The position numbers and the translations under genes are program-made. From positions 7,586,791 to 7,650,790 of the forward strand of contig NC_023753.2 of NCBI RefSeq assembly GCF_000499845.2: 64,000 nucleotides of DNA, in the 5' to 3' direction. This DNA is from Phaseolus vulgaris. Taxonomy: Eukaryota; Streptophyta; Magnoliopsida; Fabales; Fabaceae. The notes under the pieces were generated by a model. The model had not been told where the DNA came from. It did no database searches and saw nothing but the letters and a program-made list of their open reading frames with translations. Shown here in pieces: positions 1 through 13,400 of this stretch. Each line of letters opens with the position of its first letter. The stretch's first letter is position 1.

Positions 1-678
1 TGTGCACACTATCAAGACTTAAATCAAAATAAAACAACAGAATACCCCTTATTTAAGTAATTCTGAATCTCGTTAATTTACCAATAATCTTATAACTCAA
101 TAATTCACACAATTAATTAAAAATTAAATATCATGTTGACCATATTAAAGTAGACTCAAGAATTTGATTAAACTCTCCACTTACCTGATAGTTGTTTATT
201 ATCTAATCAATAATAAGTCCAATATGAGAAAGAGCTTAATTTGCATAAAAATCTTCAAAAGCTTAAAGGAAACTTCGCCTCACCAAAACACAGTTGAATT
301 AATAATTGAGATAATAATAACTTTCTCATCTTATTAAACTTGTGAAATTCTAAAACTTGTGAACATGTGGAAATTGTCAGTGATTAACGCTAAAATGCGT
401 GAACTGAGAGGAGGGAGGGTAGAATAGGAAAATTATGGCCAACATGATATATTTTCCACACTCTAGTCATGTCGTTTTAAAGAAATAGTAAATTTGACAA
501 AAAAAAATTCTATAACTCAATGTTTTCCTACTGTACCCCCACACTTAAATCAAAATCAAAATTACTTTTTTTTTAATTGACATTTTTTTAATATCATAAT
601 GTGGGATGTGAAGACTTCAATATAGATATATGTTTTTAATGAATCTAGAAGTTAACATTTATGTTTTTATGCATTTTA

Positions 679-841
679 GATTCATAACACAAAATTTGTA
701 TTTCGGATTACATAATGTAGAATACAAATTTGTGTTTTGATTGTGTAATAAAATAAGAAATTTGTATTTCAAGTTCCGCAATTCATAATACAAATTTTAT
801 ATTATGATTACATAATGAAGAATACAAATTTTATATTTTAG
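679..841. repeat. Short diverged repeat array
   Basis: Several copies of an 'ATACAAATTT(G/T)(T/A)' core alternate with 'ATTACATAATG(T/A)AGA' spacers, and the core also appears inverted as 'AAATTTGTATT'. The copies are imperfect, so the array is old. It could be the remnant of a small palindromic transposon. No coding potential is seen. Confidence 0.5.
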
Positions 842-3800
842 ATAAGGTAATCTTGCATGAGTATTTTATAAGGTTATTGTCCCCAATAAATTTGTGTATT
901 TTAGATGGTTTAGCCAATAAATTATTGCGTGTGAAGGATGAGATTTCATGATTGGTCTCTAGGATTCAAGATTGACTTTTGGCTTTTGCTTGACGATGAG
1001 CATGACTTTTGGCTTTTGTTTGTTTTTCTTATTCAGATTGGTGTCTTGATTCTTTGGTTTGTATGTATTTGATCAAGAGATTTTGAATTTTAAGGATTTT
1101 TAGAAGGTTGGGATGAAGTGTTAGTCTATTCCTGAATTTCTTGTTTTGATCTTTGCTGGCCTGTATTTTTGTTTTAGTTTTTGTCCTAGTAGGAAGTTAA
1201 TGATAAGTGTCTAGAGGAGATGTTGTTCTTTTCTGTATGGTTTGTACAAGGATTAGATCACTCATCAAGTGATTTTTATTTATTTATTTATTTTATTTTA
1301 TATTGTTGATAAAAAAAACTGTTTCTTCCACATCAAATTATAAGATTCAATAGTTTGTTCTTGAAAATAGTTGAATGATTTTTGTGTTGATTTTAGAGGA
1401 ATGTTTGATTATAATGATGAAGAGAGATTGAGAAAGTTGCAAAGAGTTGAGGATTGAGTTAGAGAGTGAGTTGCAAGTGAGAAGATGAAAAGGGGTATTG
1501 TTAGGGTTTATTTTTTTAAGGATAAAATAATAATTTCACCACCTCATAGAATGCAGGATGAAACCATAGGTGCAAGAAGAATTTGCCAGTAAAATCTTGT
1601 AAAAGTGTAGGTAAGCCCAGATATAAAAATATATAATAATAAATTCTAGATACACAATATATGCATTATTTCTCATATTTTTCAATAAAATTTAAAATTT
1701 AATTTTAACATTAAACATAATAATTTGTACTTTTTAAGTAAAATATAAAATTTTATTTCGATTATTCAGAAATTAAAATGTACACTAAAAGTCATTTTAT
1801 CATTATAACATTTGGAAGTTAAATTAATTTGAAAATTACTGTAAATAAAAAACATTAGTTTGTCAAGTAAATAGCATCATTTTTATTTTTTTTCCAACAT
1901 TTGAAATTGATGCGTATATGTGGAAACTTTTTAAATATATAAGCAAATTGAAATATTTTAGCAACATTTCTTTTATTAAAAATGTTGATAGCAATAATTT
2001 TCGTTTTTAATTCAAATTGTGTATTAATTAATTTTGAGATAGCAATAATTTTCTTGTTTAATTCAAATTGTGTATTAATTAATTTTGAAAAATAATTAAT
2101 ATTATGGTGAAATTGTTGGTATTAAATAAATAATATCTAATTTTAGTGGTAAAAGATATGTTTCAACTTAAATTCTAAATTTAATTTGACATATTAAAAA
2201 AATTAATTTACTTCTATCTTTGTATGTAAAAAATCCAACCTCATTCTTATTTTATTGTATATGTAATATTCCTTTTTTTAACAGTTACATTAACACACAA
2301 TCATTCACTCATCTCTTTAATTTATTGTAAGGTAATATTTCTTTTTTTTTTACCGTTACATTAACACACACACCCACATACCACACACACACATTTACAT
2401 TTATATTACACACATTTTCTAAGAAAAGGAAACAACAACATGTGAAATATAATTTATTTTTTTTATTTTTAATTCATTTATGTTGAAATTGTTCTATCGC
2501 AATATTATTTAGTCTTGTGTAACACAATCATCATAATTGATAAATAACACAATCACAAAGTAAGGTAACTATAGGATTTTAAAAACTTTCGTATATGTAT
2601 ATATTAAATTTTACACACATATTATATTCACATCTCATCCACGTACTTTAATTGATACAATTTAGATTTATTTATTAAATATATATTAGAAATCAAGTGT
2701 ATATATTTTAACCAACATGCTACATATCATGTTATAACTTATAAGCTACTAATGTAATGTATCACAAACACTTGAGTGCGTCTATCATATTACTTTCACT
2801 AAGTTGTCACCACAACAAAACTCTATAATAGGAAATCGGTCCACTTATATGACATGATAAATTCCTATGATCTACTAACATAGTTCTTTTTCACACCACA
2901 TACTCTGTTATAAGAACCTCTTCCAACTTTCACCACCTAATATTTTCCTTTATGTGAGTCCAAAATTAGTAGAGTCATGATCGTCTCCTTCAAAATCCCA
3001 AATTTAATATAACCTAAACATCTCACCATAGTATTCATTCCCTAAAAATAACCACGTTCACCACATACAACATGTCATATCATAAATTTCTATTCATATG
3101 TATACATCTAACTCAATTTAAATGTTACAAAATTACAATTAATCTTCCATTACATTATAATAACATTGAAATACAATATATTGACAAATATAAAAATATA
3201 CTGAAAGAGATAAACAATATTAACTTTTAGAAACATTTAAAATATATTTTCAAAGTTTAGAAAATATTATCCTGTTAAGTCAACACTTTGCTCACATAGC
3301 AAATTAAACACTTGTTACAAATTGTCCAACCATCATTCTATTTGTCCAAACTCTACTCATTCAATAAACAAAATATTCACTCAAACTAAGTCACTATAAG
3401 TTTTCATACGATTTTTCCATTTAATATATTTATTTCTCCTTAGTTCAAATGTAGTTTAGGAAAAATTATCTATACTTAGTATTAATTACTAAAATCTTAT
3501 TAATTACTAAAATCTTATTGAGAAAGTGATAAGAAGTCACTTTAGAAAACTATAAAAAAAATATTAAAGAAATTCAAATATTCTAAAAGAGATTTTAAAA
3601 AATAAGTAACTAAAAAGTAAAAGTTTTAATTATATCTTTATGAATATAACTTGAAATTTAATATTTATTATTTAAAAGATGATAAAACACATGTTCTTAG
3701 AACATGCTTAATAAAAACTCATAATTTTCTTAAGCATAATTATTTTTTAATAAAAAAATAATAGATAACATGGACTTATGAGTCATTGCACTCGTGGTTA

Positions 3801-5019
3801 CTATCATAGTACTAAGAAATTGCTTCATTTTTCATTTGATAAAATTCGTACTAGATATTTATAGTTGTTTTATCATTATTTACCATATTAAAAAAACAAT
3901 ATAGGCAATTTCTAGCTCCAACTTATTGTGCAAAATTGTAAATTTTATTCTACTCTATAAATAAGATTCATTCTTCTTAAAGATGAAACCATATGTTATT
4001 TTAAGAATAAATATATTTTTGTTTTTTATATTATAATACAAAATTGATTTTTCTCTTCGATTCAAATTTTAATAATTTAAATGCTTATAATGACATTGGA
4101 ATATATCTTTTTGAATATGAAATATATTCAATTTGAGATTTTGCTTCATTAACCTATTAAAAGTAGTCATAGTAGATAATAATAAAAATAATAAAAAAAT
4201 TTGAAAAAAATTAACAATCATTTCACATACATAATGACCAATTTCAATTATTTTTACTAGCGGAAACATAAACGCAACCGCGCCTGTGTACCCGCATTTT
4301 CCTCTTTTACTCAATTTTTATGATAATACAAATTTAATATACATAAATAATTTTAGATGGGTCAAAATTGAAAAGTAAAAAACGGAGTGCAGAGAGTGAT
4401 TGAAAATAAAGGTTATTTTATTTGATATATGAGATTTGGTGTGGAAATGTGTGAGAGTATGTTCTCCCTTTCTTTCTGTTGTTACGTTAAAATAAGGAAT
4501 TAATGGAAGAGTGTGGGAGTCAAATAAAAACCATATATTAATATTAATTTAAAAAATAATTTTATTTTTTAAGTAATTCATATTAAATGACAAAATACTT
4601 CATTGTATTAATAAGATGAGATATACTAAATAAGGGCAAAATCGAAAAAAATTGTGTACATCAAACAACAATTATAATGAGAAATCCCTTTTATATATAG
4701 GTATAGATACTATAAGTATTTGGATGGTTTAAAATTTAAACCAAAAACAAAAATCAATTTTTAATATAAAAAAAAATATTTAACCCATATTTTATTAACC
4801 TTTTATATATCAAATCAAATAGTTAATCCAAATGACAAATTTATTCTTCCACTAGATCTATTTAATTGTAAGGTATTTAATAATAGAAGAAAAACATGTG
4901 TAAGAAGTTGCTTTCATACTTAATGAGTGCAAACAAGTTCAAACAAAAGTTCTTGTCACAAACATGGTATGTAAAAAGATGATGTGTGTGTTGGAGATCA
5001 TGGTGAATAAGATCCATTA

Positions 5020-5020
<1 letters not shown>

Positions 5021-5063
<43 letters not shown>
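5021..5063. repeat. (TA)n microsatellite, about 43 bp
   Basis: An uninterrupted TA dinucleotide run lies in intergenic DNA. No gene is adjacent. Confidence 0.95.
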
Positions 5064-5067
<4 letters not shown>

Positions 5068-6118
5068 TTATGTATGACATATTCTTCCTTCAATAATGTT
5101 AATTGTAACATAACATGGTCTGTCTCGGTCAAGCATGTGCTCCCACAATATTCCACGTGCCATATATGCAAATAATTAGCTATGCAAAAGGAAATGTATT
5201 ATAATGAAATTGATAAAAAAAATGTCAACATTGTATGACATATTTATTTTAAAATTAATTGTAATTATTGTAAATATGTAGATCTAACTTGACTACTTTT
5301 TTCAATTTCTAACATTGATATATAGTGTATTAAATATTTGGAAAACAATTTTTATTTTTCACAATAATTTTTTTTATTTACTCGAAAATGCATATGCTTT
5401 CATGAATGTGTTTTTACATTTTATTATCTTAAAATAATATAATTTTAAAAATATATTTGAGAATAATATTAAAAATATAAAATAATATAATTTTACAACT
5501 ATAATATTAAAAATATATGTGATAGTTATATTAACACAATAAATTATTTAATTGTTTTGGAACAGAAAAATTATTTAATTACCTGCAAATATCTTAAAGT
5601 AAAAAACATGGTTAATTCAAAAATTACCCTATGAATGTGTTGTATATATCATGTAGACTAAATTATTGCTGAGGGATTTTTTTATATACACTAATTAACA
5701 TTTCATTTATTTTTAAATCTTATCTAATCTTTTATATATTTTGAAAATATCATACTGACAATTTTTTACATTTAAAAGTATTATACTTATTCTTGAAGTT
5801 ATTGAATGAATAAAAAGTAGAAAAATAGGAGTAATTAAAGAAAATATAATTTAGTCTATGACTTATAAGTTGATGATAATTACTTTATATATTAATAATA
5901 TTATTAATATTTTTTTATATAAAAGTTTTCATATAAAACTAATGAATATTATTAATATATAAAATAATATAATTTAATTAATATAATATTAATAATCTTT
6001 TATATTAAAATTTATTTTTTATTTAGTTATTTTTTATAATAATAATTATGAACAAACTTGTTAAACAATTTTTAGTAAAACTATTGATCCGTGGAAGAAT
6101 GAGATTGGTTGAAAGCAG

Positions 6119-6189
6119 AAGTGAAGAAGAAAATGAAGTGAAAGAGATTGAAAAAGAAAATGAAGTGAAAGAGATTGAAAAAGAAAATG
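6119..6189. repeat. Purine-rich 30-bp tandem repeat
   Basis: A unit of about 30 bp built on GAAGTGAAAGAGATTGAAAA is repeated twice and followed by a partial third copy. The bases are almost entirely purine on the plus strand. The open frame on the opposite strand is a by-product of this low-complexity tract. Confidence 0.8.
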
Positions 6190-7162
6190 GTTGAAGTGAT
6201 TGAAATGAAAGTAGAAAGAATGTTTATGAATCTGGACAGGATTGAAGCAAGTGTTCATATAAATGAATTTGGACATGATTTTCGTACAGGGTTTCAATTT
6301 TCTCTCATATATAAAAAATAATAAAGTTTGTTTGATAAAGTAAATAATAAAAAATAGCAACTTACCAACTTCTTATAATAAATAATATTTTAAATTAAAT
6401 ATTATTAAAATATTATTTTATTAAATTATGAAGTGGATGTTTTGACTGGATACGTATCAACGTATCACTGCTCATGTATGAGATGTAACTAAATATTTAA
6501 TTATTATTTAGCAGAGAAAACGAAGAATGAGAATATAAATAGGAAAATGTTACTTTTATGCAAACTGCTTCAAAATACATTGCATATTATATATATTTCA
6601 CCATTAAAGCAACGTAATGTCAATTAGAGTTGTTCTTCGAGTGTAAATCTTTCAAGACATTAAGTTTATCTGTAACTAAAAAAAAACATAGATTTACTCA
6701 TTTTCAGTTGTTTATTATGCATCTTAATAAAAAAGATGGTGATAGTAGATATTAAGTTTATCTGTAATTCAAAAACTATAAATTTACTTGAATTACACTT
6801 TCTATGCCTTGATAGATTTACTATATTTACTAAAATGTCATATTAAGTATGAAAAATAAAAAAATATTATAAAAATGAAGAATTGATATGAAAGTTGTCA
6901 TCACAACTCAACAAGTCTCTTATAGGAGAGACTTACATAGTTGTGTGAATCATGAAAATGTTTGTAATTTTTGTAAAAAATTGCATGAGAAGATTCATAG
7001 CTTTTTTCCATAAAAAAACTACATAAGAATGTTTGCAATTTTTTTCAAAAGAATTGTATAATGTTTGTAGTTTTTTTCTAAAAACTCTACATGTTGAGCA
7101 ATAATAATTTTGTTAATATTCATGTAGCACATTAAATTTATTGTGTTTATTATTTAAGTTAT

Positions 7163-7496
7163 CACTGAAAAAAAAATCATGAAATAAAAATCAATTTTTA
7201 GAGACCAAAATAATTATTTACAATAGTAACTAAATTAGAAATCATTTTAGAAACTAAAAAACAAATTAGTTTCTAAATTAGTTTCCTTAAATAGTTTCTA
7301 AATTGGTATCTAATTAGCAACCAAAGTTTTTGCTACCAAATTTAGAAACTAAATAATTGGTAGTTAAAACTTTGATTACTAATTAAATAACAATTTAAAA
7401 ATTATTTAATAATAATAGAAACTAATTTAGAAACCAACTAATTATTTTGGTCTCTAAAAATTAGTTTCTATTTCATGATTTTTTTGTCTTGTAGTG
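7163..7496. mobile_element. CACTA-type MITE, 334 bp, with TAT target duplication
   Basis: The element begins CACTGAAAAAAAAATCATGA and ends with the inverse of CACTACAAGACAAAAAAATC. Long, largely palindromic arms (AAATAGAAACTAATTTTTAG-type) fill almost the whole length. The bases just outside are TAT on both sides (7160-7162 and 7497-7499), which fits the 3-bp target duplication of CACTA (En/Spm) transposons. It has no coding capacity and would need a transposase supplied elsewhere. A related copy lies at 59640-59985 and a truncated one near 52001-52170. Confidence 0.8.
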
Positions 7497-7499
7497 TAT

Positions 7500-8965
7500 A
7501 CTCTTATTTGTGAGTGGATTTTCGTTAGAATAAATTATTTTCCTATTGTGTGATTTAATACTCACATTAGAGTCGAGGTTCTAACAAGGAAGGAAGAAGA
7601 GCGGTTAGACATGAGAAAAATCAACATTGTGTATTGCATCTTCGGAGAGGTTAGTGATATATTTGTGCAATAACTTTGTTGATGCATATATGGTGGGATC
7701 TACCTTTGCTCGGGGGTGGTGTTAGTCATGAATTCCACCTTGTGTATTGGTGAGCATCCAACAACAATGACTTACGAGTCATCGTCAAGGAGTATCTCCA
7801 AGTCACCAATAGCGATAATGGTTCAAGCAAATTTGTTGCCAAAATGTGAAATGTTCATTTCAAAGCACAAAGAAGAAGAAAAATGGTTGATTTTGAAGCT
7901 TTGTTGTAGAGTTACTTTCTTTATGTGAGACTTTTGGTGAATGGAGGATATGTTAACGTTAATGAATATTCATTAAAGAACCACATTGAGTAATGAATAA
8001 TATAAATAATAAAAAAAGTAAAAAGTTACTATAAAAATGAAGAGTTGATATAAAATTGTCATCAGAACTCAATAAGTCTCTTGAATCTCAATAAGTCTCT
8101 TAAATGTATAAAGACTTGGATAATTGCTTGTCATAAAACGATTTATAACTTTTTTTTCAAAAAATTGCATGAGAAGGTTTACAGTTTTTACTAGAAAAAT
8201 TGTATGAGTGTTTACAATTTTTACTATGTCTTGAGATGTGGAAACATATTAAATTTATTGTGTGTTTTTATTTAAATTTTAAATTTTTATTTGTGAGTGT
8301 ATTTTAGCTAGAAGAAATTGTCAATTTCTTCCAATAGTTAATTCCCATCAACATTATCCCCAAAGAATTCACATAATTCTGTGACAAAAAAAATAGTACA
8401 AAATGATGCCCTAAGCTAAAAATTAAAAAAATAAAATAAATAAATAATCAAGTCTTCCCAGGAGAACCTAAATTTATTCAACTTTTTTTGCTTTTAGCAT
8501 GAAGCTCAAGAAACTAACCATGAATGAACCAACCAATAAAAGTTGATGCATCAATTATAAAAACATGTTATGTGACAAAGGCTAGTAATACAATTTCAAC
8601 TTTTTTCACAACTCGTCCAAATACTAAACTCTGCTAAGTTTAGTCATATATTTTTTCAATGGCTGATTCTCCCTGCACCCGATCATTTATACTGACACCC
8701 AATTGCATATAGAAAAAGACTAGACTACCCTTAATGAATTTGAAAATACCTTAAGTGTGATCTGCACCCAACCTTCTTCTTCTTCTTCTCCATTTGTGCG
8801 TGAACCAGGCAACCATCACAGTCAGCCACCTTCGTCTCCGTTCGTTTGCTTCATTGCTTCACTGTCAGTGACCTTCATCATCGCAGGCAGAGCAGCAGCC
8901 GCCACAGTCAGCTTCGAAAGTCGGAGAAAGAACCATCGTCGAAGAAGTCAAGGTACACTAACATG
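7500..8965. other. Intergenic DNA with a GC-richer island
   Basis: No gene is recognised. Around 8650-8960 the composition becomes richer in C and G, with a CTT-rich tract and a 69-codon open frame beginning at 8757. That frame has no recognisable domain and lacks convincing exon neighbours. The island could be a relic of a transposon or of an old gene 5' end. Nearby, 6890-7090 and 8030-8250 carry related sequence (the 'CAACTCAACAAGTCTCTTATAG' type), suggesting one more dispersed repeat. Confidence 0.45.
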
Positions 8966-9154
8966 ACTTTCGAATATTTTTATCCGTAGTTGAGTATTGC
9001 CTTCCAAATATTTATATCCGTAGTTCATTATTGAATTTTGGATATTTTTATCTGTAGTTCATTATTGCCTTCTGGATATTTTTATCCGTAATGAACTTTT
9101 GACTTGCAGATATTTTTATCCGAAATTTGTTATTCTGCGGATATTAATATCCAT
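8966..9154. repeat. Tandem repeat, about 40-bp unit
   Basis: Five diverged copies carry the core GGATATTTTTATCCGTAGTT, most followed by CATTATTG-type sequence. The core contains GGATATTTTTATCC, which is itself nearly palindromic, so each unit could fold into a small hairpin. Copy divergence is moderate. Confidence 0.8.
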
Positions 9155-10406
9155 ATTAGTGTTAGATAGTTATGACACTTGGCTTCTATGAGATTTTTCA
9201 TTTATTCTTCTACAGCTAAAAGCAAAACTTCACCACAACAATGAACTTCCTCTACCTCACCATACACTATTTTTCAAAATGAAGAAGAAAAAGGCACAAT
9301 GAGAATTTTAAAAATTCGTCGTCGAGTGCCAGTCATAATTGACCAGTCAGGAAGCAATTGCCTTTTTCAATTTACTATTTACATCCATAAGATCCATTTA
9401 CTTAAATGACAAGTGTGAAATGGAAAGTGACTCATGCATAAAAAATAATCATATTTTATATTTTTTTATTGTACTGAAATATAATTTATATTCTGAATAA
9501 TATTCTGGAACACAATTTTCTATTTTTAATCTCGAAATACATTCTAAAATCGCATTACATAATATATTAATACATTCTAGATTATATATTATATATTTTG
9601 AAATATACATTTTATATTACACAATATATTAATACATTTTATATTGTATATTATACATTCATATTTGTATATTCTGAAATGTATATAAAGTTTCAAAATA
9701 AGTTTTGCACGTCCTGGATCATCCAATTTGAAATAAACCAGCAGCATCAACAATAAAGAAAATAAATTCAAAACATAAATCTCGTCCAACGGCGCAACGA
9801 GACAACAAGGTCGAAGATGATTCTTCATATAAACTATTCCTACAAAGTCTCTCACATACAAACATAAAGAGAATGCACCAAATTCTAATTGGAGGTGCAT
9901 GGCGGAAGAAGAAGATGAAGTGGAAGGGTGAAGAAAATTTAAGTTTATTTTATAAATATGAAGTAGGACACTTGTGTTTACCATTAACGTTATACATAAA
10001 ATTACAAGAAAAGGAACTAGCTTATATAGATTTTTTTTTAAAAATAAAGAATTTTAAAAGTTTAAATAATTTTTTATTAAATGTTATGAACTCCAACTGT
10101 TACATTTGCTCATTACATCTCAACATTATCAATCCAAAATTTCATATGCTTTTGACTAGTTAAATCGAGGTGGTTATTTTTTTCAATTTCTAAACATTTA
10201 AAAACAAGTTTTCCTTCAGTTATCACTTCAAAACAGAACACCATACCATAACCTTCTTGACCACAAATTTCATACATTTCTCAGGAAAAGTTAGAAGACA
10301 ATTGTTCGTCATTAAAATTATACCGTTTCTTTATGTTCAGTTCAGCTGTAATTACTTTTCAAGTTTCAGAATATAAACTCTTCTTGAGCTTTCCAGTCAC
10401 CTTGGA
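9155..10406. other. Downstream region of NUP214, no gene seen
   Basis: This stretch is AT-rich, with runs of TATATTA and ATACATT sequence near 9540-9680. It should contain the NUP214 3' untranslated region just below 10407, but I could not pin down a polyadenylation site. Short open frames at 9589-9984 (-) and 9873-10163 (+) overlap each other and resemble nothing known. Confidence 0.5.
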
Positions 10407-13400
10407 CTACTTTCTCATCTGTGTGAAGAGCTCAGGTGGCTTATTGCCGCCAACTGCACCAAACCCACCATTCCCTTGGCTGCTAAATGGTCCAAAACCA
10501 CCACCTGAACCAGCTCCAGCAAATCCTCCATTAGAAGAAACAGCACCAAAACCACCCCCAGGGGCAGCAGCACCAAAACCACCTCCAGGGGCAGCAGCAC
10601 CAAAGCCACCCCCAGGGGCAGCAGCACCAAAACCACCACCAGGGGCAGCAGCACCGGCAAATCCACCACCAGAAAATGCACTACCAGTGGATGCAACACC
10701 AGCAAAGCCTCCACCTGTTGATGCTATGCCAGCAAACCCTCCACCAACGGGAGTGTTTGAGAAGGCACTAGTGGAACTACTTCCCGCAAATCCACCAAAA
10801 CCACTGGGAGGGGAGAAACCACTTCCAGGTAAACCACTACCAAGCTGTCTTGATTGTCCGAAACCACCCAGTACTGATCCAAGAACCTGTTGCCCTAATC
10901 CAATTTGTGCTGGCTTCCCAAACCCACTAGGAGGGGCTTGAGCAGCTGCCACAGCATTGAAGCCACCAGAGAATGCACCTGAATTTGTTGTCTGGGATTG
11001 CGCAGATGACTGAGGGTTTGAGAAAGTAAAAGATGCTGGTTTAAACAACTCTCCACTAGGAACAGAGAATGTAACTGTAGAGCTTGATGAACTAGTCGCT
11101 ACATTATTAAATGAACCCCCAAAAGGATTTGACTTAGGCATTGATGGGTTAGGGTTTGAGCTAATCCCAAACCCGCCAAAGCTTCCCAAACTAAGTTCAC
11201 CCGTGTTGTTACTTGTCTCGGGAGCTTCTTCCTCCATCTCATCCTCATGGGAAATTCCAACTTCCAAACCCTCATTTTTCCCACTTGAAACACTAGCAGA
11301 GGAAAGGAAAGAAGTTGAAAACTGCAAAGGAGCATCAGAAGGACGTGCAGCTTGAGAAACTGGGACAGCATTGAGATCAAAACTTGTTATATTGTTGGAA
11401 GATTGATCGATAGGACTGCTTGTTGGTCCAAGCTTCAATTCAGATGCATTATTTATGGGTTCATTTGGTCTAGTGATTACTTCTGCAGCAGCATCTGAAT
11501 CAGTCTTTGAATTAGACACAGCAGCTGGTTGAATATCTGATTTAGGTAGAGAAGCTGGTTGAATATCTGATTTAGGTAGAGAGGGTGGTTGAATATCTGA
11601 ATTAGGTAGAGAAGCTGGTTGAATATCTGATTTAGGTACGGAAGCTGGTTGAATCTCTGACTTAAGTGACCCTAAGGCAAACTTCAAGCCAGGTGGGTTA
11701 GGTAAGGATGACACTGTGTCTTTAGGTCTCTGATTAGAAAAGTGAATAAAAGCTGATGAAGATGATGACATGGCATTATTTGAATCCGTACTGGTGTTCA
11801 AACTAGTCAAGCTGTTTGATGTCACTGACACTGCTACTGGAGGCACTGCTGCAGATGAGACAGATGATGATGGCGGAGAGGATGATGTCTTAGCAGTCGA
11901 AGATAACACAGATTTAAATGAACCACCAAATGTGGGGACTGCAGGAACATTTTCCTTGGGCAAGCTTTTATCAGCATGGAAGTCAGTAACTTTTCCCAGG
12001 AAGGGTGACGATGCAGAAATAGTGGATGACTGTGACTCAGATGACGGGAAGACTTTTCTCCAAGACTCGGGAGTAAACGCACTAGAAGGTTTGTCTACGG
12101 TTGTGGAACTCGTAGCAATAGTCATTTTATTATTTGTAATGGGTATTTCACTGGATATAATCTGCATTGAAGGTGTTTCTGTGGTTGAATAGATAGGTAT
12201 TGGGGATTTTTGAGCAATTTTCCAATGCAGGGTAGGCTTATTTTCACTATTTGAGACTAAATCAAACTTTTGAACAGTTGACTTTTCAGTAGCCAAATCT
12301 TTAGTTTCTGTGGAATAACCACCATGCACCATTGTTGGTGACAAATGGAATGCAGACTGTGAGGGTATGAATAAAGTCTTACTTTTTGGCACAACACTTG
12401 ATGTAGACTCTGAAACTTGAGTGGTTGCTCGGAGGCTGTCAGCAGGTATAAATGCCTTTGATTTTTCTGAGACCTCTTCAAGTTCAAGATGAGAATCCAG
12501 AACGCTTGCTGCAAGTATATTCATGACAAAGATAAGTGTCAGAAACTTAAGCTATAAGCTATCAACCAGGCCAACAATTGATTGCAGCTCACCTTGCATT
12601 TTAGAAGAAGGGAATACAATTGAAGGAATTCTAGCATCTGTCTGACGAGGAGCAGATCCCTCGAGAGTGGAAACTTTTTTTTCTTTATTCATTGAATATA
12701 ATGATTCATTCCTATTAAGTTTCTGAAGTTCTTGCAGTAGCATCCTCTTAACGGTGGTCTTAGGAGGTTCAAAACAGGTCCAACTCTGCACCAAAGTCGG
12801 TAGAGGTCACAAGTCACAATCATTAATCGAAGCAATATATCAGAACAACTACATACAGGACGATAAAGTTCCTAATTATACTTATGATAATTTCTAGGGT
12901 CCTTACACGTTACATTTCCCACCACTATTTTCTGGTAGCAGTATTTTTATATCACCTCTCATAAACACTCTAGTTCACTCACTCCCTCGATTTTATTTAT
13001 ACAAATGTCAAATGCTCACATTCAAATCACTAGACAGATGGACTGTTTCAAATAAAAAATGTACGCACAAAAATTCAAATGTACTAGCACAAATATTTAG
13101 AACATGGTTATTATAATCAAGCTTGAGATTCCATTGGCTAATGATAATCAACAGATGCAGACAAAAAAATAGAAAGATATTATCATAACTTTTATTCAAG
13201 CAACCAACTAAACAGCACAAACAAATTAGTTTGCTTAAATATGTGCCATATTGGTATTGATCAACTGAATTAATACATAAGCAACTAACACATTAATACC
13301 TGGTCAAGTGAGTCTCTCCTCCTCCTTGCCGTTTCTGGTTCATAACTCTTAGTTGCACTGGTTTGATTTCTCCTAGATTGATCTTTATTAGCTGTCAAAT

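Larger units (their letters stand above)
1..7162. other. AT-rich intergenic DNA, no gene seen
   Basis: No open frame here resembles a known protein or has plausible exon structure; the short frames are low-complexity and start in AT-rich sequence. The stretch holds simple repeats and short tandem arrays that are listed separately (about 679-841, 5021-5063 and 6119-6189). There are also homopurine and homopyrimidine tracts and a CA-rich patch near 2355-2395. It lies beyond the 3' end of the NUP214 gene. Diverged transposon remnants too old to recognise by eye are likely. Confidence 0.6.

Noticed and set aside
1260..1300. ATTT-rich tract as a matrix-attachment or origin-like element
   Set aside because: AT-rich runs are everywhere in this window, and nothing distinguishes this one.
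10333..10941. 202-codon plus-strand open frame, Pro/Ala-rich, opposite the NUP214 tail
   Set aside because: It is the reverse complement of the FG repeat array. The regular composition comes from the 27-bp units and there is no domain or independent signal.
11770..12192. 140-codon plus-strand open frame opposite NUP214 exon 17
   Set aside because: It is a shadow of the Ser/Thr-rich NUP214 coding strand, with no family resemblance.
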